DNA of 9,129 nt from JABJMC01 sp964459205 (GTDB lineage: Bacteria > Patescibacteriota > Gracilibacteria > UBA1369 > UBA12473): contig CAYWKJ010000044.1 in NCBI GenBank assembly GCA_964459205.1, positions 1 to 9,129 on the forward strand. The letters run 5' to 3'. The translations under genes and the position numbers were made by a program. Under the pieces are notes generated by a model, which was not told where the DNA came from, did not search any database, and was given only the letters and a program-made list of their open reading frames with translations. Position 1 is the first letter of the stretch. The number at the start of each line of letters is the position of its first letter. This document shows positions 1-6,214 of the stretch, one piece after another.

Positions 1-1
1 C

Positions 2-208
2 TGGACCTCCATAACCGTCGATTCAGCCGATGATGTGGGGCAATACACTTCATTGACCCTAGATGATGGTAAGCCACGATTAGCCTACTACGAGGAAGGG
101 GCAAAAGATCTTAAATACGCTCTTTGTGATGCAAGTTGTGATCAAGCCGGAAACTGGACCACCATCATGATTGATTCTTCTGGTGATGTGGGGACGTACA
201 CTTCTGTT
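2..208 (+). repeat. Tandem protein-coding repeat, 153-bp period (one full unit plus part of a second)
   Basis: Bases 2-55 and 155-208 encode the same motif (W-T-x-I-x-x-D-S-x-x-D-V-G-x-Y-T-S), exactly 153 bases (51 codons) apart. DNA identity is only partial ('tggacc' and 'gatgtgggg' are shared), so these are diverged units and not a recent duplication. More units probably lie to the left, which would explain why the contig starts here. Confidence 0.7.
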
Positions 209-607
209 AATTCGGGAGATAGCGCGGTAACTTCAAGTGAGTCAAACAGCTTACAAATAGATATTTCGGGATTATCTTTAGCTGGTGGAGACACACAGAT
301 CACCGGGATAACTCTCGAAAATACCGGTTCATCAAATATTGTAATCGATAAAATGATAGTGACGTGGGCAAGTCGCCATAGTAGTCATCAGATTGAAGAA
401 ATTGAGATTAATGGGGGAAGCAAATGGACCGGAGGAGAAAGTTCTGGCACGGAATTAGATATTACAGATTTTACGTTCGTTTCAGGAGCAGGAGCATATG
501 ATATTGATAAGATTGAGTTTAATGAAAGTATGCATGGAGCTACTGTCTCCATCGCCTTTATTCTGTCTGATTCATCAACCATAACAATTGCTAATATTGA
601 ACCCTAA
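2..607 (+). CDS. C-terminal part of a 51-residue-repeat surface protein with a pilin-like terminal beta domain (5' end outside the window)
   Basis: The frame is open from base 2, so the gene enters from the left and the ATG at 35 is internal. The first part shows one full 51-residue repeat and the start of another: a block beginning W-T-S-I-T-V-D and running into DDVGQYTSL, PRLAYY and DLKYALC recurs 153 bases later as WTTIMIDSSGDVGTYTSV. I recognise this repeat style (probably a beta-propeller or similar extracellular fold, with two Cys per repeat) from predicted secreted proteins of Patescibacteria; its function is unknown. The second half (about base 215 onward) is different: a beta-rich domain with 'ITGITLENTGSSNIVIDK', 'IEEIEINGGSKW', 'GTELDITDF' and 'YDIDKIEFN', resembling domains attached to prepilin-like proteins. 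The gene stops at TAA 605-607, overlapping the start of the next gene. Likely a secreted or surface protein linked to the pilus. The abrupt change of domain could be natural or an assembly join. Confidence 0.7.
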   Translation, partial: WTSITVDSADDVGQYTSLTLDDGKPRLAYYEEGAKDLKYALCDASCDQAGNWTTIMIDSSGDVGTYTSVNSGDSAVTSSESNSLQIDISGLSLAGGDTQITGITLENTGSSNIVIDKMIVTWASRHSSHQIEEIEINGGSKWTGGESSGTELDITDFTFVSGAGAYDIDKIEFNESMHGATVSIAFILSDSSTITIANIEP

Positions 608-1136
608 AGCTTTTACATTAATTGAGCTAATTATCTATGTCGCGATCACGGCTGCTGTGCTTGTAAGTACGATGATATTTGCTTGGGGCTTAATCGTTAC
701 AGATGCTAATACTCGAGGGAAGCAAGAAACTTATTCCAACGCGCGTACCGTAATGAATCAGTTCACGCTTAAAATTCAAGGGGCCGAAGACGTGAAAACA
801 GGAGATTCAACTTTTGAAACTCATCCAGGAGCGCTTACCCTGGATTACCCCGGGGGTGATACAGATGTAATTTTTAATACCTACACAACAATTGTAGATA
901 TCGGTGGTGAAAGTGTAACAATTCGAAAGTTGCGAATGAAAGACGGTCCCAATAATTATATGGACTTAACTAGCGACAATGTTGATGTAACTAGTTTTGT
1001 GATTACAGATCTTACTAGGGGGTCCGAACCAGATAATTTATTAATCCAACTGACTATAGAAAAAGCCAATCCAGGAGAAGATCCGAATTATGATGCCTCT
1101 ATTTCTGTGGAAACAGCCATTTCTCTAAGACAATAA
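597..1136 (+). CDS. Minor prepilin / pseudopilin, GspJ (PulJ)-like, N-terminal methylation class
   Basis: A pilus or type II secretion pseudopilin. The N-terminus has a short leader ending in Lys-Ala followed by FTLIELIIYVAITAAVLV, i.e. a type IV prepilin peptidase site with Ala at -1 and Glu at +5, then a hydrophobic helix of about 20 residues. The rest is a soluble beta-rich domain; 'NARTVMNQFTLKIQGAEDV' after the helix is typical of GspJ/PilW-like minor pilins. No ATG is available. A TTG at 597 (179 aa, M-N-P-K-A) gives the usual short leader; TTG at 588 (182 aa) is the alternative. The start overlaps the stop of the preceding gene by 11 bases, suggesting translational coupling. Two bases separate its TAA from the next ATG. 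Note that bases 601-655 recur exactly at the right end of the window, so the junction at about 600 should be checked, although the left junction looks the more natural of the two. Confidence 0.75.
   Translation: MNPKAFTLIELIIYVAITAAVLVSTMIFAWGLIVTDANTRGKQETYSNARTVMNQFTLKIQGAEDVKTGDSTFETHPGALTLDYPGGDTDVIFNTYTTIVDIGGESVTIRKLRMKDGPNNYMDLTSDNVDVTSFVITDLTRGSEPDNLLIQLTIEKANPGEDPNYDASISVETAISLRQ
601..655 (+). repeat. 55-bp exact direct repeat, internal copy (in the prepilin gene)
   Basis: Bases 601-655 are identical to 9075-9129. The flanking base differs (a at 600, c at 9074). This copy reads as a sensible prepilin N-terminus (P-K-A-F-T-L-I-E-L), so it is the likely native location. Confidence 0.95.
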
Positions 1137-1138
1137 TT

Positions 1139-1528
1139 ATGACTTATTTAAAATCACAAAACGCTGCCGCTGCCTTACTCCTAATGATAATTATAGCGGC
1201 AATAGCGCTGGTAATGGCTTTAAGTCTTGGGTTATCGGCAATTACAGAGAATCAAATGACTTTATATCAAAGCGAATCTAAACAAGTTTTTATAAATGCT
1301 GATGGTTGCGCCGAAGAAGCAATGACCCAAATGTCTCGCAACCACAATTATGCGGGAGAAATATTAGTTATAGAAGGTGTGACTTGCACCATTAGCGTTT
1401 CTGGAGTCGGGGCCAACCGGACCCTAACAATTAATGCTACAGATAATATTTATTCGAGAACTATTGAAATCGATGTTAAAATATTTCCGACCGTGTATAT
1501 CACATCCTGGCAAGAACTGGCTACCTAA
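1139..1528 (+). CDS. Small PilX-like pilus-associated membrane protein
   Basis: 129 residues. A short N-terminal segment (MTYLKSQN) leads into a strongly hydrophobic helix (residues 9-31). Then comes 'SAITENQMTLYQSESKQVFINADGCAEEAMTQM', the pattern of PilX-type minor pilins, where a long N-terminal helix continues into the soluble head. The head is a small beta domain with Cys57 and Cys83, which could form a disulfide, and it ends near 'ITSWQELAT'. I recognise this architecture from T4P loci of Patescibacteria, but the family is poorly characterised and the PilX assignment rests on shape and context. There is no clear GFTLIE cleavage motif. It lies in an operon-like run between the GspJ-like prepilin (2-base gap) and pilM (9-base gap), and is probably assembled into or next to the pilus in the envelope. 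Confidence 0.65.
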   Translation: MTYLKSQNAAAALLLMIIIAAIALVMALSLGLSAITENQMTLYQSESKQVFINADGCAEEAMTQMSRNHNYAGEILVIEGVTCTISVSGVGANRTLTINATDNIYSRTIEIDVKIFPTVYITSWQELAT

Positions 1529-1537
1529 ACCTCCCTT

Positions 1538-2491
1538 ATGACATTTTTTAAAGGCAAACCATTTGGACTTTCAATCACTGACACCCGCATTCAAGCGGCG
1601 CAAGTGAAAGCTACACCTAACCACTTGGTTTTGGTTACTATTGCCGAAAAAGAGCTTGAGCCTGGAATTGTGGTCGATGGAGCCATTCTTAAAGAAAAAG
1701 AACTGGCTGAGGTTGTTAAGGTGTTGCTTGCCGAAGCTAAACCTCACGCTATTAAGCAAACTGACTGCGTGGTCACACTCCCTGAGACTCAGTGTTTTGA
1801 GCATATTTTCTACTTAGACCCAGACCTCGAAGGAGCAAAACTTAAAGAAGCGATTGATCAGCAAATTATTGAAACTATTCCGGTTCCATACGCTGATATT
1901 AAATATGATTATGTGATTTATTCACTTGAAAAAACAAAAGTAGCTTTTGTGGCTGGAGTCCACCGTGAGGTAATTGCGCAGTATTATGAAGTTTTACAAA
2001 AATTCGCCAAACTAAAGCCTATATCGCTAGAGCCAAAATCTATTAGTTTGATTCGTAATCTTCGTTTGGAATTCACTGCTGGAGAAGGTCTTATTCTAAT
2101 TGATTCTCAAGGTGATAAAATTAATTGGTATGCTTTTTGGGGCGCGTGGATTTTTGATAGTAATACTTTTTCTCGAAAAAACTCGGAGAATGTTTTTGAT
2201 GACTTAGCCCTAGATGTTCAGCAGTCAGCAACTGTGTTCACAGAAAAAACTGGACAACCTATGGGTAAAATCGTGCTTACTGGAAAACCCGAAGAGCGAG
2301 CCGCTCTTACTACTCAACTCAAAGAAAAACTAAAAATTCCGATTGGTGAATCCCCTGCTTATAAAGTGGACCTCACTGACCTTCAGGAGATAGGAATTAC
2401 TGAGCCTGCTAATTTTAGTGTAGTAACTGGGGCTGCGTTGCGCGGCTTGGACGTAAAAACTAAAATGCCTATTAATTTACTTAAAAAATAA
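1538..2491 (+). CDS. pilM: PilM-like type IV pilus assembly protein (actin-fold), divergent
   Basis: 317 residues, close to the usual PilM size of about 350. PilM is a cytoplasmic actin-like protein that binds PilN and links the pilus motor to the inner-membrane complex. Family landmarks: N-terminal 'GLSITDTRIQAAQVK' (compare GLDIGsssIKAvel); 'VVTLPETQCFEHIFYLD' with 'LKEAIDQQIIETIPVPYADIKYDYV' (SHS2-like insert preceding the pilus-type 'iPfp.eev..Dy' stretch); 'FVAGVHREVIAQYYEVLQ'; 'LILIDSQGD' at 186-193; 'IVLTGKPEER' at 245-254; 'FSVVTGAALRGLD' near the end. The phosphate-binding loops are degenerate: the first lacks D-x-G, and the second is DSQGD instead of DIGxxxT, so nucleotide binding may be weak or lost. 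The C-terminus 'INLLKK' resembles the N-terminus of PilN proteins, but no pilN or pilO follows. ATG start nine bases after the preceding stop; no Shine-Dalgarno. Confidence 0.75.
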   Translation: MTFFKGKPFGLSITDTRIQAAQVKATPNHLVLVTIAEKELEPGIVVDGAILKEKELAEVVKVLLAEAKPHAIKQTDCVVTLPETQCFEHIFYLDPDLEGAKLKEAIDQQIIETIPVPYADIKYDYVIYSLEKTKVAFVAGVHREVIAQYYEVLQKFAKLKPISLEPKSISLIRNLRLEFTAGEGLILIDSQGDKINWYAFWGAWIFDSNTFSRKNSENVFDDLALDVQQSATVFTEKTGQPMGKIVLTGKPEERAALTTQLKEKLKIPIGESPAYKVDLTDLQEIGITEPANFSVVTGAALRGLDVKTKMPINLLKK

Positions 2492-2511
2492 GGTTTTTCT
2501 CCTTAAATTGT

Positions 2512-2540
2512 TTGGCAAATTAGTTAAATGGCTTTATAAT
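2512..2540 (+). promoter_or_regulatory. Sigma70-type promoter for the second prepilin (and probably cheR)
   Basis: A -35 box TTGGCA (2512-2517, one mismatch to TTGACA) and a perfect -10 box TATAAT (2535-2540) are 17 bases apart. Transcription would start near 2547, leaving a 5' leader of about 33 bases before the ATG at 2580. The boxes lie inside the region that a longer upstream TTG-initiated reading (from 2508) would use as coding, which favours the ATG at 2580. Confidence 0.75.
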
Positions 2541-2579
2541 CAACGAAGTAAATTACTCCTCTCTCTAACCTCTCCCTCC

Positions 2580-3146
2580 ATGAAAAAACCTTTAATTAAA
2601 CCAATTAAGGCTTTTACTCTTATTGAGCTTATTATTGTTATTGCGATTATTGCCATTTTGGCGGCTGCGATTTTTGTCGCTATTGACCCAGCGCGTCGTC
2701 TTCATGAATCTAGAAATGCGCGTCGTTGGAGTGATGTGACCACAATTTTGGATGCTGTTATTAAATATCAAGTAGATAATGAAGGAACTCATTACTCAAC
2801 CGTTGCAGATTTAACTGCCGGAGAATTTGCAATTATTGGAACCTCTACTTCAACTGTAACCTGTCGTGATGCTCATGGCTCTGGATACTACAACACAGCG
2901 GCGGAAGCTTGTGATGGGGCTGATGCGGATGGAGATGACACAGCTGGAGATTGTATAGATTTGAGTGAAATAGGATCTAATTATTTAGCAACTGTACCAG
3001 CTGACCCACAAGCGGCCCTAGCCACAATTAATGAGTATTATATTTCATTAGATTCTAATGGCGCCGTAACTGTTGGAGCTTGTAATGAAGAAGGTGAAGG
3101 GGCTGGCGGATCAGGTAGTGCTCCAACGATTGAGCTAACTCGCTAA
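2580..3146 (+). CDS. Type IV prepilin (major-pilin-like), N-terminal methylation class
   Basis: 188 residues from ATG 2580. The leader MKKPLIKPIKA is followed by FTLIELIIVIAIIAILAAAI: a prepilin peptidase site after Ala11, Phe12 as mature residue 1 and Glu16 as mature residue 5. The helix continues into 'VAIDPARRLHESRNARRWSDV', a signature I know from Patescibacteria pilins. The globular head has four Cys, an Asp-rich stretch 'CDGADADGDDTAGDC' (possible metal-binding or exposed loop), and the common tail order 'CIDLSEIGSNYLATVPADPQ', 'EYYISLDSNGAVTVGAC'. The start at 2580 was chosen over the in-frame TTG at 2508 because it gives a normal-length leader and sits just downstream of a consensus promoter. 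That promoter suggests high, independent expression, as expected for a main pilin subunit. cheR follows after 13 bases with no terminator between. Confidence 0.85.
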   Translation: MKKPLIKPIKAFTLIELIIVIAIIAILAAAIFVAIDPARRLHESRNARRWSDVTTILDAVIKYQVDNEGTHYSTVADLTAGEFAIIGTSTSTVTCRDAHGSGYYNTAAEACDGADADGDDTAGDCIDLSEIGSNYLATVPADPQAALATINEYYISLDSNGAVTVGACNEEGEGAGGSGSAPTIELTR

Positions 3147-3159
3147 ATCCGCGCACGTT

Positions 3160-3969
3160 ATGCCGATATCTGACGAAGAACTCCAAGTTTTAATTGAAAA
3201 AATCTCTCTAGATCATAGTTGGGATTTGAGTCAGTACAAATGGCCGACTTTGAAAAGGCGTGTTTTTACCAGAATGAATGAAGCTAAATGCCATTCTCCA
3301 GAGGAATATTATGAATTGGTTTCGGAAAATGAAGAGGAATACACCAAGCTAATTAATGCCTTAACTGTTAATTATACTTATTGGTTTAGAGATGAATTAG
3401 CCTGGAATCAGATTTTGCGAATCATGGATGAGAAAGCACATGCCAAAGAAGGCGGCACAGTTAGAATTTGGAGTGCAGGTTGTTCAACCGGAGAAGAACC
3501 CTATAGCTTAGCGATTTTAGCGCAAAAGATAAAAAACCTCCGTGAAACTGATGAATTTAAGATTAGTTTTAGGATTTATGCCACAGACATTGACCAAGCA
3601 GCCCTGGAAAAAGCAAAAGCTGGAGTTTATGACAACCAAAATGTAAATATTGATCCGGATGAACTTGAGCACTATTTTGATGATTTAGGCGATCAGTACT
3701 CTATAAAACAAGAACTTAAACAAATGGTCCATTTTGATCGACTGGATCTTAGTAAAGATGAATACCCTCGCTACCAAGATATAATTCTGTGTCGAAACGT
3801 AATGATTTACTTTGATAAAGATCTTCAAAAAAAAGTGCTACAGAACTTTTACTATGCCATGAAAGAAGATGGTTATCTGGTTAATGGTAAATCAGAGGTG
3901 CTTCCAATTAGTACTAAACATCTCTTTGAAATAATTGATCTGGAAGAGCATATTTTTCAGAAAATATAG
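3160..3969 (+). CDS. cheR: CheR, chemoreceptor glutamate methyltransferase
   Basis: SAM-dependent enzyme that methylates glutamates of chemoreceptors during adaptation; cytoplasmic. 269 residues, full length for the family. The N-terminal all-helical domain (about 1-75) ends in 'LTVNYTYWFRD' (68-78), matching the conserved LTxNxTxFFR stretch with its substrate-binding Arg77. The SAM-binding catalytic domain has 'WSAGCSTGEEPYSLA' (104-118), 'ATDID' (141-145) and 'CRNVMIYF' (211-218), all canonical. No C-terminal TPR domain. It follows the prepilin by 13 bases, so it is probably co-transcribed with the pilin and separated by promoter and dyad from its substrate, the receptor gene at 4091. The receptor has no C-terminal NWETF-type tether, so methylation would rely on direct binding. 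Confidence 0.93.
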   Translation: MPISDEELQVLIEKISLDHSWDLSQYKWPTLKRRVFTRMNEAKCHSPEEYYELVSENEEEYTKLINALTVNYTYWFRDELAWNQILRIMDEKAHAKEGGTVRIWSAGCSTGEEPYSLAILAQKIKNLRETDEFKISFRIYATDIDQAALEKAKAGVYDNQNVNIDPDELEHYFDDLGDQYSIKQELKQMVHFDRLDLSKDEYPRYQDIILCRNVMIYFDKDLQKKVLQNFYYAMKEDGYLVNGKSEVLPISTKHLFEIIDLEEHIFQKI

Positions 3970-3972
3970 TTT

Positions 3973-4014
3973 ATCAGGTTAAAAGCCTATTTTGGGTTCA
4001 CGATTTAACCTGAT
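3973..4014. repeat. 11-bp perfect inverted repeat between cheR and mcp
   Basis: Left arm ATCAGGTTAAA (3973-3983) and right arm TTTAACCTGAT (4004-4014) are perfect complements separated by 20 bases. The repeat begins four bases after the cheR stop and ends eight bases before the -35 box of the mcp promoter. No run of T follows on either strand, so it is not a standard intrinsic terminator. It may be an RNA hairpin protecting or ending the cheR message, or a two-half-site operator for a DNA-binding regulator of mcp. Confidence 0.6.
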
Positions 4015-4021
4015 GTTGTGG

Positions 4022-4050
4022 TTGCTTTATTATAAAAAAAATGTTATAAT
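4022..4050 (+). promoter_or_regulatory. Promoter with extended -10 for the mcp-cheW-cheC-cheY-cheB-cheA operon
   Basis: A perfect -10 TATAAT (4045-4050) is preceded by TGT (4042-4044), forming an extended -10. A weak -35 TTGCTT (4022-4027) lies 17 bases upstream. Transcription would start near 4057, giving a leader of about 34 bases to the ATG at 4091. The leader is A/T-rich with a short AAGAAA/TTTCTT complement and no Shine-Dalgarno. Confidence 0.75.
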
Positions 4051-4090
4051 ACTAAGAAAGTAAAAATCTTTTTCTTTAACCAACACAAAA

Positions 4091-6196
4091 ATGAAAGATA
4101 AAATACTTAATGCTCTAGCGTCAATGTCTCTAGGAACTAGATTCATTGCTTGGTTTTTAGCGGTTTCATTAATCCCGGTATCAATTCTTGGATTCTTAGC
4201 GTATGAAATAGCGCATGAATCAATTGAGGAAGATCACATTGAAATGTTGGATATTGCTTCGGATATATCAGAAGAATTGGTGATTGAAATTATCTTGGGA
4301 CAAGAACATCTTATTGAATCGCTTAGTGTAAATCATGAAATACAACATTATAAAGAAGTAGAAGTCCAAGAACTGCATGACGAACTTGAACATTTTCAAA
4401 CAGCTGAAGTCGATTTCTATGAAATCTTTTTGATGGATGAGAACGGGATCATCATAAGTTCTACAAATGAGGACAACATTGGGGAAGATAAAAGTGATGA
4501 TGATTATTTTACAGGCGCGTATGAAAAAATGACGACTCACCTTAAAGATATCTATAGATCTTCTACCACTGGTATAACGGGCTATACGATATCTACCCCA
4601 GTTCATTCTGATGCTGGAGAATTTGTTGGTGTGATCGCGGGAAGAGTTAGCCTAGACCATTTAGATGAAGCGTTAATTAAGGCCGCCGAATCAGGAGGTG
4701 AAACACTGGATATTTATATTGTCAACGCGGATAAATATCTCGTAACAGCATCTAGATTCTTGGGAGAAGAGGCAATTTTAAATCAACAATACGACATAGA
4801 GGAAATAAGCCAATGCTTGACTGCGGAAACCCATGAAGATGATTTTATAAGCATCCATAATGATTATCGAGGAGTTGAAGTTGTAGGAGCCTTCAAGGCT
4901 GGGGCATTAAACGAATCGATTGGTGAAACGTTTACCGAAGGGAGAGAATGGTGTGTCGTCGCTGAAATCGATATGCAGGAAGTGGATGCGCCAGTGGTAG
5001 CACTGAGAAATCAGATTCTGGTGATGTTGGTGATTCTCGCAGCGGTTGTTTTAGCAGTTGCCTGGTATGCCTCACGCTCAATTAGTGAATTTGTGAAAAA
5101 CCCAATTCGAAAAGCATCTGATCAACTTAATGATTCTGCTAAGGCGCTGGAATCATCTTCACAGCAGGTTTCAAGTGGTGCGCAACAGATTGGACTTACT
5201 GTTCAGCAAATTGCGCGCAGTGCGCAAAATCAATCTAAGCAAGCTGAAGAAACTTCTAAATCAGCCGGCCAATTAGCGAGCTCTATTAAACAAGTTAGTA
5301 CTAGTGTAGCTAATGTTTCTGAATTGGCAGCCAAAATTACTAAGCAAGCATCCGAGGGTGGCCAAGTTGCTGGTAAGGCTGATCAAAAACTTAATGAGAT
5401 TAAAGAACTCATTGGTAAATCTACTGACAACATTAAACAGCTTAGTGGCAAAAACCAACAAATTGGTGAAATTACCACTCTTATTACTGGTATTGCCGAT
5501 CAAACTAATTTGCTTGCCTTAAATGCTGCTATCGAAGCGGCTCGTGCTGGCGAACAAGGACGAGGTTTTGCGGTGGTTGCGGATGAAGTTCGCAAGCTAG
5601 CCGAAGAATCAGCTGATGCGGCTAAACAGATTGAAGACTTAATTCGAGATATGCAAAGTTCTACAGAACAAGCATCCAGCTCTATGGAAACTGGTTATAA
5701 AGGCATTGCCGAAGGCTCAGAGATTATTGCTAAGGCTCTTGGAACTTTGAAAGAAATTCCAAATTCTATTCAACAGATTAGTACAAACCTTGAGCAAGTT
5801 AGCGCGGCCACGCAGCAACAGTCTTCAAATACTGATCAGATTATGAAAAACATTGAGCTCAATGCCTCAGCCGCAGAACAATCTGCAGCTGGCACAGAGG
5901 AGGCCTCTGCTGCGGCCGAAGAGCAATCTTCCGCTATGCAACAAGTTGTAAAAGCGGTGGCTGATCTGTCGCAACTATCAACTGATCTAAGCAAAATTGT
6001 TGGTAAGGAAGGAGCCGATCAAGAAGTAGTTAAAAAAGCAACTGTGAAAAAGCCAGCCGCTTCAGCGGAACTTCAAGTTCCTAAGCAAAAGGAACCCGAA
6101 GCAGCTGATACCCAATCCTCGGCTATTGAAGATCGCATGTCCAAGGCCAAGAAAACCAAAAAAACTTTTGTTGGCGGCAAAGATCAATCTAAATAA
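4091..6196 (+). CDS. mcp: Transmembrane methyl-accepting chemotaxis protein, dCache-like sensor, no HAMP
   Basis: 701-residue chemoreceptor. TM1 is about 17-39 and TM2 about 308-327. Between them, about 265 residues outside the membrane look like a double-Cache (PAS-like) sensor: 'IFLMDENGIIISSTNEDNIG' (112-131), 'TGYTISTPVHS' and 'FVGVIAGRVSLDHL' in the distal half; 'DIYIVNADKYLVTAS' and 'WCVVAEIDMQEV' in the proximal half. The ligand cannot be inferred. After TM2, 'EFVKNPIRKASDQL' runs straight into the signalling helices, with no DEIG-type HAMP second helix. The hairpin tip is canonical (about 458-500: IGEITTLITGIADQTNLLAL, then EAARAGEQGRGFAVVADEVR) and binds CheA and CheW. Helices extend about 150 residues on each side of the tip (to 338 and 637), longer than the 126 of Tsr-like 36H receptors. 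Glu/Gln pairs flanked by Ala/Ser (e.g. around 603-604 and 610-611) are candidate methylation sites. The tail 638-701 is Lys/Ala/Pro-rich with no pentapeptide tether. First gene behind the extended -10 promoter. Confidence 0.93.
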   Translation: MKDKILNALASMSLGTRFIAWFLAVSLIPVSILGFLAYEIAHESIEEDHIEMLDIASDISEELVIEIILGQEHLIESLSVNHEIQHYKEVEVQELHDELEHFQTAEVDFYEIFLMDENGIIISSTNEDNIGEDKSDDDYFTGAYEKMTTHLKDIYRSSTTGITGYTISTPVHSDAGEFVGVIAGRVSLDHLDEALIKAAESGGETLDIYIVNADKYLVTASRFLGEEAILNQQYDIEEISQCLTAETHEDDFISIHNDYRGVEVVGAFKAGALNESIGETFTEGREWCVVAEIDMQEVDAPVVALRNQILVMLVILAAVVLAVAWYASRSISEFVKNPIRKASDQLNDSAKALESSSQQVSSGAQQIGLTVQQIARSAQNQSKQAEETSKSAGQLASSIKQVSTSVANVSELAAKITKQASEGGQVAGKADQKLNEIKELIGKSTDNIKQLSGKNQQIGEITTLITGIADQTNLLALNAAIEAARAGEQGRGFAVVADEVRKLAEESADAAKQIEDLIRDMQSSTEQASSSMETGYKGIAEGSEIIAKALGTLKEIPNSIQQISTNLEQVSAATQQQSSNTDQIMKNIELNASAAEQSAAGTEEASAAAEEQSSAMQQVVKAVADLSQLSTDLSKIVGKEGADQEVVKKATVKKPAASAELQVPKQKEPEAADTQSSAIEDRMSKAKKTKKTFVGGKDQSK

Positions 6197-6214
6197 TTCC
6201 TTAACCAAAAAATT

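Noticed and set aside
2489..2505. TAAGG/CCTTA hairpin after pilM as a terminator
   Set aside because: Only a 5-bp, mostly A/T stem with its T-run in the loop, not after it; too weak to call.
2508..2579. Upstream TTG start giving the second prepilin a 35-residue leader
   Set aside because: The extension covers a consensus -35/-10 promoter, reads nothing like a prepilin leader, and the ATG at 2580 gives the standard short leader.
3973..4014. Inverted repeat as an intrinsic terminator
   Set aside because: No T-run follows the stem on either strand and the stem is AT-rich with a 20-base loop, so only a generic inverted repeat is claimed.
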